Below, piece by piece: positions 15,833 through 24,399 of a stretch of 42,205 bases of DNA. Every line of letters begins with the position of its first letter. Position 1 is the first letter of the stretch. Source of the stretch: Deltaproteobacteria bacterium (GTDB lineage Bacteria > Desulfobacterota > G020345765); the NCBI GenBank assembly GCA_020345765.1, contig CP070770.1, forward strand, positions 2,633,067 to 2,675,271. Reading direction: 5' to 3'. Both the position numbers and the translations under genes were made by a program. Below the pieces are notes generated by a model, which searched no databases, was not told where the DNA came from, and saw nothing but the letters and a program-made list of their open reading frames with translations.

Positions 15833-17386
15833 ATGAAAACTGTGGCGGATAAAATAAAAAAACTTGAAGAGTTAGAGTCCAAAGAGCTAAGTATGGGGGG
15901 CGAGAAGGCCGTCCAGAAGCAGAAGGATGCCGGCAAGTTAACCGCCCGGGAAAGACTTGATCTCCTATTTGATGAGGGTTCCTTCACCGAGTTGGACATG
16001 TTCGTGCGCCATCGCTGTAAAGACTTCGGCATGGAAAAGACCGTCGTCCCCGGAGAAGGGGTTGTTACCGGCCATGGAATAGTAGATGGCCGCCTTGTCT
16101 TTGCCTATTCCCAGGACTTTACTGCCCGGGCCGGAACCTTGGGGGAAATGCACTCCAAGAAGATCTGTAAGGTTATGGACCTTGCAATGAAGGCCGGGGC
16201 CCCGGTCGTGGGGATGAATGATTCCGGGGGTGCGAGGATCCAGGAGGGTGTCGACGCCTTATCCGGATACGGAAACATTTTTTTCCGCAACTCCTGTGCT
16301 TCCGGAGTAATCCCCCAAATTAGTGCGATTATGGGGCCTACCGCCGGAGGGGCAGTTTATTCTCCCGCAATGACCGATTGGATCTTCATGGTGAAAAAAA
16401 CCAGCTACATGTTCATTACCGGTCCGGAGGTCATCAAATCGGTTACCGGCGAAGAGATCAATTTTGAGGACCTTGGTGGGGCAATGACCCATAACACCAG
16501 AAGCGGTGTCGCCCATTTTGCCTGCGAGAGCGATACCGATGCGATCAACCAGATCCGGGAACTGCTGAGCTACCTGCCCTCCAACAATATGGAGGAACCG
16601 CCGGTGAAAGACCTCGGGGACGATCCGGAGCGGGAGGAGACCATGCTTGACGAAATCATCCCGGACAACCCCAAGGCCAGCTACGACATTAAGGATGTAA
16701 TCAGGTCGATCGTCGATAAGAGGCAGATCTTCGAGCCCCATGAGCACTACGCCCAGAATATCATTATCGCTTTTACCCGCTTCAACGGGCGCACGGTAGG
16801 GATAATCGCCAACCAACCCAATGTGCTTGCCGGCTGTCTGGATGTAAATGCCTCGGACAAGGCCACCCGTTTCATCCGCTTCTGCGATGCCTTCAATATC
16901 CCCTTGCTAACGATTTCCGACGTGCCCGGATATCTGCCGGGGTCAAACCAGGAATGGGCCGGGATTATCCGGCACGGGGCGAAGCTCTTGTGGTGTTACT
17001 CCGAGGCCACGGTGCCGAAAATTACCCTTGTAACCCGGAAGGATTACGGCGGCTCCTACCTCGCCATGTGCGGCCGGGAACTGGGAGCGGACTATGTATT
17101 GGCCTGGCCTTCCGCGGAGATTGCAGTAATGGGTGCAGAAGGAGCCTCAAATATTATCTTCCGCAAAGATATTAAGGAAGCCGAAGACCCCAAGGCCAAA
17201 CTCCAGGAAAAGATCCAGGAATACGAGGAGCTTTTCGCCAATCCCTACGTAGCGGCCTCCCGGGGCTTTATTGATGCGGTCATTCGCCCCCGGGAGACCC
17301 GGAGAAGAATAATCAATGCCCTGAATATCTTACTGAACAAACGGGAAAGCCGGCCGCCGAAAAGGCACGGGAACATCCCGGTTTAG
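15833..17386 (+). CDS. mmdA: Methylmalonyl-CoA decarboxylase alpha / acyl-CoA carboxyltransferase subunit
   Basis: 517 aa, the usual length. Family blocks are GKLTARERLDLLFDEGSF, DSGGARIQEGVDALSGYG, GPTAGGAVYSPAMTDW, FITGPEVIKSVTGE, and in the second half DVPGYLPGSNQE, KDYGGSYLAMC and GAEGASNIIF. These give the two crotonase-like halves that bind acyl-CoA and biotin. It moves the carboxyl group between (S)-methylmalonyl-CoA and biotin. With the divergent beta, delta and carrier genes this forms a complete Na+-pump decarboxylase; running backwards, or with a biotin carboxylase, it could carboxylate propionyl-CoA. GGAG lies upstream of the ATG. First gene of a plus-strand operon reaching at least sucD. 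Confidence 0.93.
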   Translation: MKTVADKIKKLEELESKELSMGGEKAVQKQKDAGKLTARERLDLLFDEGSFTELDMFVRHRCKDFGMEKTVVPGEGVVTGHGIVDGRLVFAYSQDFTARAGTLGEMHSKKICKVMDLAMKAGAPVVGMNDSGGARIQEGVDALSGYGNIFFRNSCASGVIPQISAIMGPTAGGAVYSPAMTDWIFMVKKTSYMFITGPEVIKSVTGEEINFEDLGGAMTHNTRSGVAHFACESDTDAINQIRELLSYLPSNNMEEPPVKDLGDDPEREETMLDEIIPDNPKASYDIKDVIRSIVDKRQIFEPHEHYAQNIIIAFTRFNGRTVGIIANQPNVLAGCLDVNASDKATRFIRFCDAFNIPLLTISDVPGYLPGSNQEWAGIIRHGAKLLWCYSEATVPKITLVTRKDYGGSYLAMCGRELGADYVLAWPSAEIAVMGAEGASNIIFRKDIKEAEDPKAKLQEKIQEYEELFANPYVAASRGFIDAVIRPRETRRRIINALNILLNKRESRPPKRHGNIPV

Positions 17387-17420
17387 TGAGAATTAACCTA
17401 AATACATATAAGGAGTATTT

Positions 17421-19094
17421 ATGGCTGATAAAAATGACCTGAAGAAAATTCGCAAAGAAATGGACGAATGGGAAGGAAAGCTTGCCGAGACATTGAAAAA
17501 GCGTCCGGAGCGCAAGCCCTCTTTTGTCAACACCTCGGGGATTCCCCTGAACCGAACCTATACCCCGCTGGATATGGAAGAAGCTGACTATCTTGCCGAT
17601 CTGAATTTCCCCGGGGACTATCCTTTCACCCGGGGGGTTCAGCCGACCATGTATCGGGGCCGGCACTGGACGATGCGTCAGTATGCCGGGTTCGCTACCG
17701 CTGAGGAGACCAACCGGCGATACCGTTATCTCCTGGAAAAGGGTCAGACCGGTCTCTCGGTGGCATTTGATCTCCCCACCCAGATCGGTTACGACTCCGA
17801 CCACCCCCTGAGCCAGGGGGAGGTGGGAAAGGTAGGGGTGGCTATCGATTCGGTTCGGGACATGGAAGCCCTGTTTGACGGTATCCCCTTGGATAAGGTC
17901 AGCACCTCGATGACCATCAATGCCCCGGCCGCTATTCTTCTCGCAATGTATATTGTGATAGCGGAAAAGCAGGGGGTCACACCGGATAAACTTAACGGGA
18001 CGATCCAGAACGATATCCTGAAAGAATACACCTCCCGGGGTACATATATATTCCCTCCTGAGTCGTCAATGCGGATCATCACCGATACCTTTGCCTACTG
18101 CTCGGAAAGTGTCCCTAATTGGAACACCATCTCCATATCCGGGTATCACATGAGGGAAGCGGGGTGCACTGCAGTTCAGGAATTGGCATTTACCTTGGCT
18201 AATGGCATTGCTTATATAGATGCGGCCATCAAGGCTGGTCTGGATGTGGATACCTTTGCCCGCCGGGTTTCCTTCTTCTTTATCTCCCAACAGGACTTCT
18301 TTGAGGAAATTGCCAAATTCCGGGCGGCCCGCCGTCTCTGGGCCCGGATAATGAAGGAACGCTTCGGGGCCAAGAAGCCGGCAAGCTGGATGCTGCGCTT
18401 TCATGTTCAGACCGCCGGGTCCTCGCTTACCGCCCAGCAGCCGGACAACAATGTCGTCCGGGTGGCCTTTCAGACACTTTCTGCCGTCCTGGGCGGAACC
18501 CAGTCGCTCCACTCATGTTCACGGGACGAGGCCCTGGCCCTTCCCTCGGAGGAGGCGGTCCGGCTTTCACTGCGCACCCAGCAGCTCATTGCCCATGAAA
18601 CCGGAGTTACCGATGTAGTCGACCCGTTAGGGGGCTCGTATTATATTGAGCAGCTCACGGATGAGGTCGAACGCCGGGCGGAGGAGTATATCGAAAAGAT
18701 CGACAAGATGGGTGGTGCGGTCAAGGCAACCGAGAAGGGATATATCAATAAAGAGATCGAGGAGAGTGCCTACCAGTATCAGAAAGGGGTTGAGGACAAA
18801 TCCCGGATCGTTGTGGGGGTAAACGATTTCGTCGAGGAGGAAGAGGAAAAACCTGCCGACCTGCTCAAAGTGGACCCGACCGTCGGGGAAAGCCAGAAGG
18901 CCAAGTTAAAGGAACTCCGTTCCTCGAGGGACCAGAGCAAGGTCGAAAGCTCTTTAAAAGACCTGAAGAAAGCGACGGAAAACAAGAAAGAAAACCTCCT
19001 CCCCCATTTTGTGAATTCAGTTCGCTCCGAGGCCACCCTGGGCGAGATCTGCGATACCCTGCGGGAGGTTTTTGGGGAATACCAAGCGGCTTAA
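17421..19094 (+). CDS. mcmA: Methylmalonyl-CoA mutase, catalytic large subunit
   Basis: 557 aa, containing only the acyl-CoA-binding TIM-barrel part. Typical blocks are [87 protein letters not shown] and [10 protein letters not shown]. It converts (R)-methylmalonyl-CoA to succinyl-CoA reversibly, using adenosylcobalamin held by the separate small subunit encoded next. The split form occurs in archaea and many anaerobes. A 34-base gap follows mmdA. A 10-bp imperfect hairpin (19102-19132) lies in the gap to mcmB. Confidence 0.96.
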   Translation: MADKNDLKKIRKEMDEWEGKLAETLKKRPERKPSFVNTSGIPLNRTYTPLDMEEADYLADLNFPGDYPFTRGVQPTMYRGRHWTMRQYAGFATAEETNRRYRYLLEKGQTGLSVAFDLPTQIGYDSDHPLSQGEVGKVGVAIDSVRDMEALFDGIPLDKVSTSMTINAPAAILLAMYIVIAEKQGVTPDKLNGTIQNDILKEYTSRGTYIFPPESSMRIITDTFAYCSESVPNWNTISISGYHMREAGCTAVQELAFTLANGIAYIDAAIKAGLDVDTFARRVSFFFISQQDFFEEIAKFRAARRLWARIMKERFGAKKPASWMLRFHVQTAGSSLTAQQPDNNVVRVAFQTLSAVLGGTQSLHSCSRDEALALPSEEAVRLSLRTQQLIAHETGVTDVVDPLGGSYYIEQLTDEVERRAEEYIEKIDKMGGAVKATEKGYINKEIEESAYQYQKGVEDKSRIVVGVNDFVEEEEEKPADLLKVDPTVGESQKAKLKELRSSRDQSKVESSLKDLKKATENKKENLLPHFVNSVRSEATLGEICDTLREVFGEYQAA

Positions 19095-19170
19095 ATAATC
19101 GATTGCAGGTTGTTGATTTCAGAACCTACAATTTAAAATCCAAAATCTATATTGGAAACAGGAGAGGAAG

Positions 19171-19557
19171 ATGATAAAAGTATTAATGGCTAAGCCCGGG
19201 TTGGACGGGCACGACCGGGGAGCGAAGGTAGTCGCCCGGGCACTGCGGGATGCGGGGATGGAGGTGATCTATACCGGACTGCGGCAGACCCCGGAGCAGA
19301 TCGTGGAGGCGGTAATCCAGGAAGATGTGCAGGTTCTTGCATTGAGTATACTGTCCGGCGCCCAAGACTACCTGTTCCCCCGGATTATCGAGCTTCTGAA
19401 AGAAAAGAAAATCAAAGATGTCCTGGTCGTGGCGGGCGGTATATTCCCCTCGGAGGATGTCCCGAAATTAGAGAAGATGGGGATTACCGGGCTCTTTGGA
19501 CCGGGAACTACCACCGGCGATATTATTAATTTTATCCAGGACAAAGTAAAAAAATAA
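19171..19557 (+). CDS. mcmB: Methylmalonyl-CoA mutase, cobalamin-binding small subunit
   Basis: 128 aa. [18 protein letters not shown] holds the DxHxxG cobalamin motif with the lower axial His. SILSGAQ and [11 protein letters not shown] complete the B12-binding Rossmann fold. It supplies adenosylcobalamin to McmA. AGGAG lies ahead of the ATG. Confidence 0.96.
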   Translation: MIKVLMAKPGLDGHDRGAKVVARALRDAGMEVIYTGLRQTPEQIVEAVIQEDVQVLALSILSGAQDYLFPRIIELLKEKKIKDVLVVAGGIFPSEDVPKLEKMGITGLFGPGTTTGDIINFIQDKVKK

Positions 19558-19603
19558 ATTCCTCCCGGATATTGTTCGGGCTAAGAAAGAGAAAGGAGAA
19601 ACC

Positions 19604-20008
19604 ATGAAGACATTAATCGTCGATCATATCGGGGTTGCCGTTAAAAGCATCGAGGATGCGAAACGGATTTATCAAGACTTTCTGGGATTAAAGGTTGCTG
19701 AAGTCGAGGAGGTCCCGGACCAAAAGGTTAAGGTTGCCTTCATCCCGGTAGGGGAAAGCGAAGTTGAGCTGCTGGAATCCACCTCCCCGGACGGTCCGGT
19801 TGCTAAATTCATCGAATCCCGGGGCGAAGGGGTCCAGCACATTGCTTTCCGGGTGGATAACATCGAGTCCGCCCTCCAGGAGCTCAAGGATAAAGGGGTC
19901 CGGCTCATCGACCAGACCCCCCGGAAGGGAGCCGGCGGCGCCAAGATTGCCTTCATTCACCCCAAAGAGACCGGCGGGGTGTTAATAGAAATATCGGAAA
20001 GAGGATAA
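19604..20008 (+). CDS. mce: Methylmalonyl-CoA epimerase
   Basis: 134 aa. Two VOC/glyoxalase-fold repeats are visible: [14 protein letters not shown] (metal-binding His8) and [18 protein letters not shown], ending [12 protein letters not shown] with the metal-binding Glu. It interconverts (S)- and (R)-methylmalonyl-CoA between decarboxylase and mutase. AAGGAG precedes the start. The stop codon is directly abutted by the fumarase ATG. Confidence 0.95.
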   Translation: MKTLIVDHIGVAVKSIEDAKRIYQDFLGLKVAEVEEVPDQKVKVAFIPVGESEVELLESTSPDGPVAKFIESRGEGVQHIAFRVDNIESALQELKDKGVRLIDQTPRKGAGGAKIAFIHPKETGGVLIEISERG

Positions 20009-20848
20009 ATGAGAGAAATAGAGGCAAATAAGATCACCGCCCAGGTAAAACGACTGTGCATGGAGGCCAACTACGACCTGGGAGAGGATGTGCTCAAGGC
20101 CTTTAAGGACTATTACGCTGCCGAGGAGTCTCCTGCGGGCAAGGAGATCCTGGAGCAATTGATCGAGAACGCCCGGATCGCCACGGATGAAAAAACCCCA
20201 ATCTGTCAGGATACCGGGCTGGCGATATTATTTATTGAACTGGGCCAGGACGTCCATTTAGTCGGTGGGGATCTCAACGAGGCCGTCCAGGAAGGAGTGC
20301 GCCAGGGATACCAGGAAGGTTATCTCAGGAAATCCTCCTGCCACCCCTTCACCAGGAAAAACCTGGGAGACAACACACCCGCGATAATCCATATCGAGCT
20401 GGTTCCCGGCGACAAGATCAACATCAAGTTCGCCCCCAAGGGGGGTGGTTCCGAGAACATGAGTCGGGTAGTGATGTTGACTCCCGCGGTTGGCCGCCAG
20501 GGAGTAATTGACTATGTCGTCAACCTGATAAAGGAATCCGGCTCCAACCCCTGCCCTCCCACGGTAGTCGGGGTGGGGATTGGGGGCACCTTTGAGCGGG
20601 CGGCCTATATTGCCAAGAAGGCACTGCTCCGCCCGATCGGAAGTAAAAACCCGGATCCCGAATTAGCCCAGATGGAAGAAGAGATCCTGGAAAAGATTAA
20701 TAAACTAGGGATCGGTCCGCAGGGATTGGGAGGCAGAACGACCTCGTTAGCCGTCCATGTGGATCTCGTCCCCTGCCACATTGCCAGCCTGCCATTAGCA
20801 GTAAATGTCCAATGCCACGCCGCCCGACACAAGGAAGTGACTATTTAA
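20009..20848 (+). CDS. fumA: Class I fumarase, alpha (N-terminal) subunit
   Basis: 279 aa. It shows the Fe-S hydro-lyase N-terminal domain: TPICQDTGLAILF (Cys66), SSCHPFTRKNLGDNTP, GGGSENMSR, NPCPPTVVGVGIGG (Cys182), and NVQCHAARH (Cys269) at the end. The three cysteines Cys66, Cys182 and Cys269 are the expected ligands of the oxygen-sensitive [4Fe-4S] cluster. With the beta subunit it interconverts fumarate and malate. A tartrate dehydratase is the main alternative; the pathway context favours fumarase. Confidence 0.93.
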   Translation: MREIEANKITAQVKRLCMEANYDLGEDVLKAFKDYYAAEESPAGKEILEQLIENARIATDEKTPICQDTGLAILFIELGQDVHLVGGDLNEAVQEGVRQGYQEGYLRKSSCHPFTRKNLGDNTPAIIHIELVPGDKINIKFAPKGGGSENMSRVVMLTPAVGRQGVIDYVVNLIKESGSNPCPPTVVGVGIGGTFERAAYIAKKALLRPIGSKNPDPELAQMEEEILEKINKLGIGPQGLGGRTTSLAVHVDLVPCHIASLPLAVNVQCHAARHKEVTI

Positions 20849-20887
20849 TCGAAATCAGCAAGGTAAATTAATCGAGAAGGAAATACC

Positions 20888-21445
20888 ATGCCTGAAACAA
20901 TTAAGCTGACTACACCGCTCTCCGACCAGGATGTAGAAAAACTGAGGATCGGGGATAAAGTCTCCCTTAATGGAGTCATTTACACCGGCCGTGATGCCGC
21001 CCACAAAAGGTTGTTCGATCTGCTGGACCAGGGTGAATCCCTGCCCATCGACATCAAGGGTCAAATCATTTACTATGTGGGACCGAGCCCGGCCAAACCG
21101 GGCCAGGCGATCGGCTCCGCCGGTCCGACCACCAGCTACCGGATGGATACCTACTCCCCGAAATTAATGAGTGTCGGGCTCAAGGGAATGATTGGCAAGG
21201 GGAACCGGGGCCAGGAAGTAATCGACGCCATGGTCAAATACAAGGCAGTCTATTTTGCCGCCGTGGGGGGGGCCGGGTCTCTCATTGCGAAGGCAATCAA
21301 AAAATCCGAGATAGTCGCCTATGAGGACCTGGGGCCGGAGGCAATCCGGAAGCTGGAGGTGGAAGATTTCCCAGTAATAGTCGTCAATGACACTCGGGGT
21401 GAAGACCTTTACCAGAAAGGCGTGGAGCAGTACCGCCGGGAATAG
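20888..21445 (+). CDS. fumB: Class I fumarase, beta (C-terminal) subunit
   Basis: 185 aa. TRYTGRDAAHKR-type motif (here YTGRDAAHKRLFDLL), YYVGPSPAKPGQAIGSAGPTT, MIGKGNR and GGAGSLIAKAIK are the family blocks of the fumarate hydratase C-terminal domain. It contributes the second half of the substrate site. It follows the alpha subunit after a 39-base gap with a GAAGGAA ribosome site. Confidence 0.94.
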   Translation: MPETIKLTTPLSDQDVEKLRIGDKVSLNGVIYTGRDAAHKRLFDLLDQGESLPIDIKGQIIYYVGPSPAKPGQAIGSAGPTTSYRMDTYSPKLMSVGLKGMIGKGNRGQEVIDAMVKYKAVYFAAVGGAGSLIAKAIKKSEIVAYEDLGPEAIRKLEVEDFPVIVVNDTRGEDLYQKGVEQYRRE

Positions 21446-21454
21446 CAGGAAACG

Positions 21455-22615
21455 ATGAAGATCCACGAATATCAGGCAAAACGGCTTCTGAAAGAGTTCG
21501 ATATCCCCGTCCCCGAGGGGGAAGTCGCTGAAACCCCGGAGCAGGCCCGGAAGATTGCTGAGAAATTAGGCGCCGGGAAGATGGTGGTAAAGGCCCAGAT
21601 CCATGCGGGCGGGCGGGGCAAAGGAGGGGGAATAAAGGTGGCCAGCACTCCGGAGGAAGCGGAAAAGTTGTCCGGTCAGATAATTGGAATGAAACTGGTT
21701 ACCCCCCAGACCGGACCGGAGGGGAAACAGGTCCGTAAGGTTCTACTGGAAGAGGGAATTAGTATCAAAAAGGAGCTTTATCTGGGGATCACGATCGACC
21801 GGGCCGCCTGCTGTCCGATGATTGTCGCCTCGGAGGCCGGGGGGATGGAGATCGAGGAGGTCGCCCGGTCTACGCCGGATAAGATTCTGAGGGAACAGGT
21901 GGATCCTATTCTGGGCCTGCGCGGCTTTCAGACCCGTAAGCTGGCCTATGGGCTGGGGCTGGAACAAGCAGTAATTAAGCAGGCGGCACCATTAATCAGC
22001 AACCTTTATCGGCTTTTCCATAATAAAGATGCCTCCCTGGCCGAGATCAATCCTCTGGTTATCACTGAAGATGACAGGCTTCTAGCCCTGGATGCCAAGG
22101 TTGACCTCGACGACAGCGGCCTTAACCGGCATAAGGAACTCCTCGAGCTGAGAGATCCGAACGAGGAAGAGCCCCTGGAGGTAGAGGCCTCGAAGTATAA
22201 TCTTAACTATATTAAGCTTGATGGCTCTGTCGGCTGTCTGGTCAACGGGGCAGGACTGGCCATGGCGACGATGGACCTGATCAAGCAGGTCGGGCTGGAG
22301 CCGGCGAACTTCCTTGATGTGGGCGGTCAGGCCTCGGCGGAAATGGTGGAAAATGCCTTTCGCATACTGCTCTCCGACGAAAAGGTAAAGGCTGTCCTGA
22401 TTAATATCTTCGGCGGCATCCTGCGCTGTGATACCCTGGCTACCGGTATTGTCGAGGCCGGCCACAAGTTGGAGATCAAGGTCCCGATGGTGATTCGTCT
22501 GGAAGGAACCAATGTCGAGCAGGGGCAGAATATCCTTAACAAATCCGGACTCAACTTCACGGTGGCCGCCGATATGAAGGAAGCTGCCGAAAAGATAGCA
22601 AGTACTCTCAAATGA
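21455..22615 (+). CDS. sucC: Succinyl-CoA synthetase, beta subunit
   Basis: 386 aa, normal length. ATP-grasp N-terminus ([31 protein letters not shown]), [18 protein letters not shown], then the flavodoxin-like CoA-ligase part ([30 protein letters not shown]). It makes ATP or GTP from succinyl-CoA, or the reverse. GGAAAC-type site upstream; the stop overlaps sucD by 4 bases. Confidence 0.96.
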   Translation: MKIHEYQAKRLLKEFDIPVPEGEVAETPEQARKIAEKLGAGKMVVKAQIHAGGRGKGGGIKVASTPEEAEKLSGQIIGMKLVTPQTGPEGKQVRKVLLEEGISIKKELYLGITIDRAACCPMIVASEAGGMEIEEVARSTPDKILREQVDPILGLRGFQTRKLAYGLGLEQAVIKQAAPLISNLYRLFHNKDASLAEINPLVITEDDRLLALDAKVDLDDSGLNRHKELLELRDPNEEEPLEVEASKYNLNYIKLDGSVGCLVNGAGLAMATMDLIKQVGLEPANFLDVGGQASAEMVENAFRILLSDEKVKAVLINIFGGILRCDTLATGIVEAGHKLEIKVPMVIRLEGTNVEQGQNILNKSGLNFTVAADMKEAAEKIASTLK

Positions 22616-23481
22616 GTATTTTAGTTGATAAGAATACCAAGCTTTTAGTGCAGGGGATTACCGGCGGTGAGGGCAGTTTCCATACCAAGCAGATGGTAAG
22701 CTACGGCACCAATGTAGTGGCCGGGGTAACCCCGGGTAAGGGAGGCCATTATGTAGAAGGAGTCCCCGTCTTTAATACCGTAGTCGAGGCAGAAAAAGCC
22801 ACCGGGGCCAATACTTCCGTGATCTTTGTGCCCGCCGCCTTCGCTACGGAAGCCATTCTGGAATCGGCCCACGCCGGCCTGAAACTGGTAGTCTGCATTA
22901 CCGAGAGGATTCCCCCTCAGGACATGATCCCTGCCTATCATTATCTCAAAAAAATCAATACCCGTCTCATCGGCCCCAACTGCCCCGGGATTATCTCCCC
23001 GGGTAAATGTAAGGTCGGGATTATGCCCGGCCATATCCATAAGGAGGGTGGAATCGGTGTGATCTCCAGGTCGGGAACACTTACCTACGAGGCGGTAAAA
23101 CAGCTTACCGACCTTGGGGTAGGCCAATCTACCTGTATCGGTATTGGGGGAGATCCCATAATCGGCTCCTCTTTTGTCGACCTTCTCAGGCTTTTTAACC
23201 AGGATAAGCAGACTAAAGGGGTAGTAATTATCGGTGAGATCGGCGGGAGTGAGGAGGAAAAGGCCGCCGAATACATTAAAGGGGAGTTCAAGAAGCCGGT
23301 AGTGGCATTTATTGCCGGGCAGACCGCTCCCCCGGGCAGAAGGATGGGACATGCCGGGGCGATCATTGCCGGTGGTAAGGGAACCGCAAAGGAAAAGATC
23401 GCTGCCTTGCGTGCTGCCGGAGTAAATGTCGCCAGTAGCCCGGTGGATATCGGGCAGAGAATGAAAGAAGCCCTATCGTAA
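22612..23481 (+). CDS. sucD: Succinyl-CoA synthetase, alpha subunit
   Basis: 289 aa. [14 protein letters not shown] and [14 protein letters not shown] bind Co[12 protein letters not shown] is conserved, and [10 protein letters not shown] contains the phosphorylated His247. The overlap with sucC (ATGA) couples translation and subunit ratio. Probable last core gene of the mmdA operon. A 66-base gap with a bulged inverted repeat (23482-23524, GGTAGG/CCTACC and ATGATC/GATCAT) follows. Confidence 0.96.
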   Translation: MSILVDKNTKLLVQGITGGEGSFHTKQMVSYGTNVVAGVTPGKGGHYVEGVPVFNTVVEAEKATGANTSVIFVPAAFATEAILESAHAGLKLVVCITERIPPQDMIPAYHYLKKINTRLIGPNCPGIISPGKCKVGIMPGHIHKEGGIGVISRSGTLTYEAVKQLTDLGVGQSTCIGIGGDPIIGSSFVDLLRLFNQDKQTKGVVIIGEIGGSEEEKAAEYIKGEFKKPVVAFIAGQTAPPGRRMGHAGAIIAGGKGTAKEKIAALRAAGVNVASSPVDIGQRMKEALS

Positions 23482-23547
23482 GGTAGGATGATCTCAGATC
23501 CTGGATCATTCAGATTTCCCTACCCATCTGCCCTCCCCTGATCTCCT

Positions 23548-24399
23548 ATGAGTAACATGGTAATATACCCTTCAGTTCACCTGCTACCTGTTCCCTCGGT
23601 AACCCTGCCCACATTTTACACGACGAATAGCTATCTGGTCGGAAAAAGCGAGGTAACACTCATAGATCCCGGTTCGTCAAAGGAAGAGAGCATAGAGACC
23701 ACACTGAGCTATCTTAAGGGCCTAAGTGGAGCGAGGCTTACAAAAATTATCATAACCCACCGCCATCCGGATCATATCCAGGGCGCCTCCGCCATGAAGG
23801 ATGCTACCGGGGCGGAGATAGGTATTTACGAGAGCGATGCCCGGTTTTTGGCCAACCAGCCCGGGGCACCACCGATAGATTTGACCCTCAAGGACGGAGA
23901 TATAATCGATCTTGATAGTCTCAAATTGGAAGTCATTCATACCCCGGGGCATGCCAGCGGACATATCTGCCTATATCTCCCGGATGAACAAATTCTCTTC
24001 AGCGGAGACCTCATCGTAGGAATCGGTACCGTTATTATCTCACCCCCGGATGGGGATATGAAGGCCTATCTGGACTCCCTGAAAAGGCTCGGTGATTATG
24101 ATATCAAGGCCATCTGTCCCGGGCACGGACCGTTAATAACCGATGCTCCAGCAAAGATTCAGGAATACATCGACCATCGGCTCATGAGGGAAAGGCGGGT
24201 AATCGAGTCACTTGAAGGGGGAGAGAAGACTGTCAGGGAGTTAGTTAAGGAAATTTATACCGATGTCGATCCCCAACTGCACAGCCTTGCCGAGCGCTCG
24301 GTAACCGCCCATCTGATCAAATTAGAAACGGAGGGTAAAGTCAGCCGTCATCCCAAAAAAAAGGGGGACGAATACTTCTCCCTGATCCTGGATTCTTAG
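23548..24399 (+). CDS. Metallo-beta-lactamase-fold hydrolase with winged-helix tail
   Basis: 283 aa. THRHPDH (His71, His73, Asp75, His76), HTPGHASGH, FSGDLIVG and CPGHGP are the metal ligands of the MBL fold. The C-terminal 80 residues resemble the winged-helix tail of LACTB2-like proteins (VRELVKEIY, TAHLIKLETEGKVSR). Family members hydrolyse thioesters, nucleic acids or other esters; the substrate is not evident. The start ATG lacks an obvious ribosome site. The next gene begins directly after the stop, so the two are coupled. Confidence 0.85.
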   Translation: MSNMVIYPSVHLLPVPSVTLPTFYTTNSYLVGKSEVTLIDPGSSKEESIETTLSYLKGLSGARLTKIIITHRHPDHIQGASAMKDATGAEIGIYESDARFLANQPGAPPIDLTLKDGDIIDLDSLKLEVIHTPGHASGHICLYLPDEQILFSGDLIVGIGTVIISPPDGDMKAYLDSLKRLGDYDIKAICPGHGPLITDAPAKIQEYIDHRLMRERRVIESLEGGEKTVRELVKEIYTDVDPQLHSLAERSVTAHLIKLETEGKVSRHPKKKGDEYFSLILDS

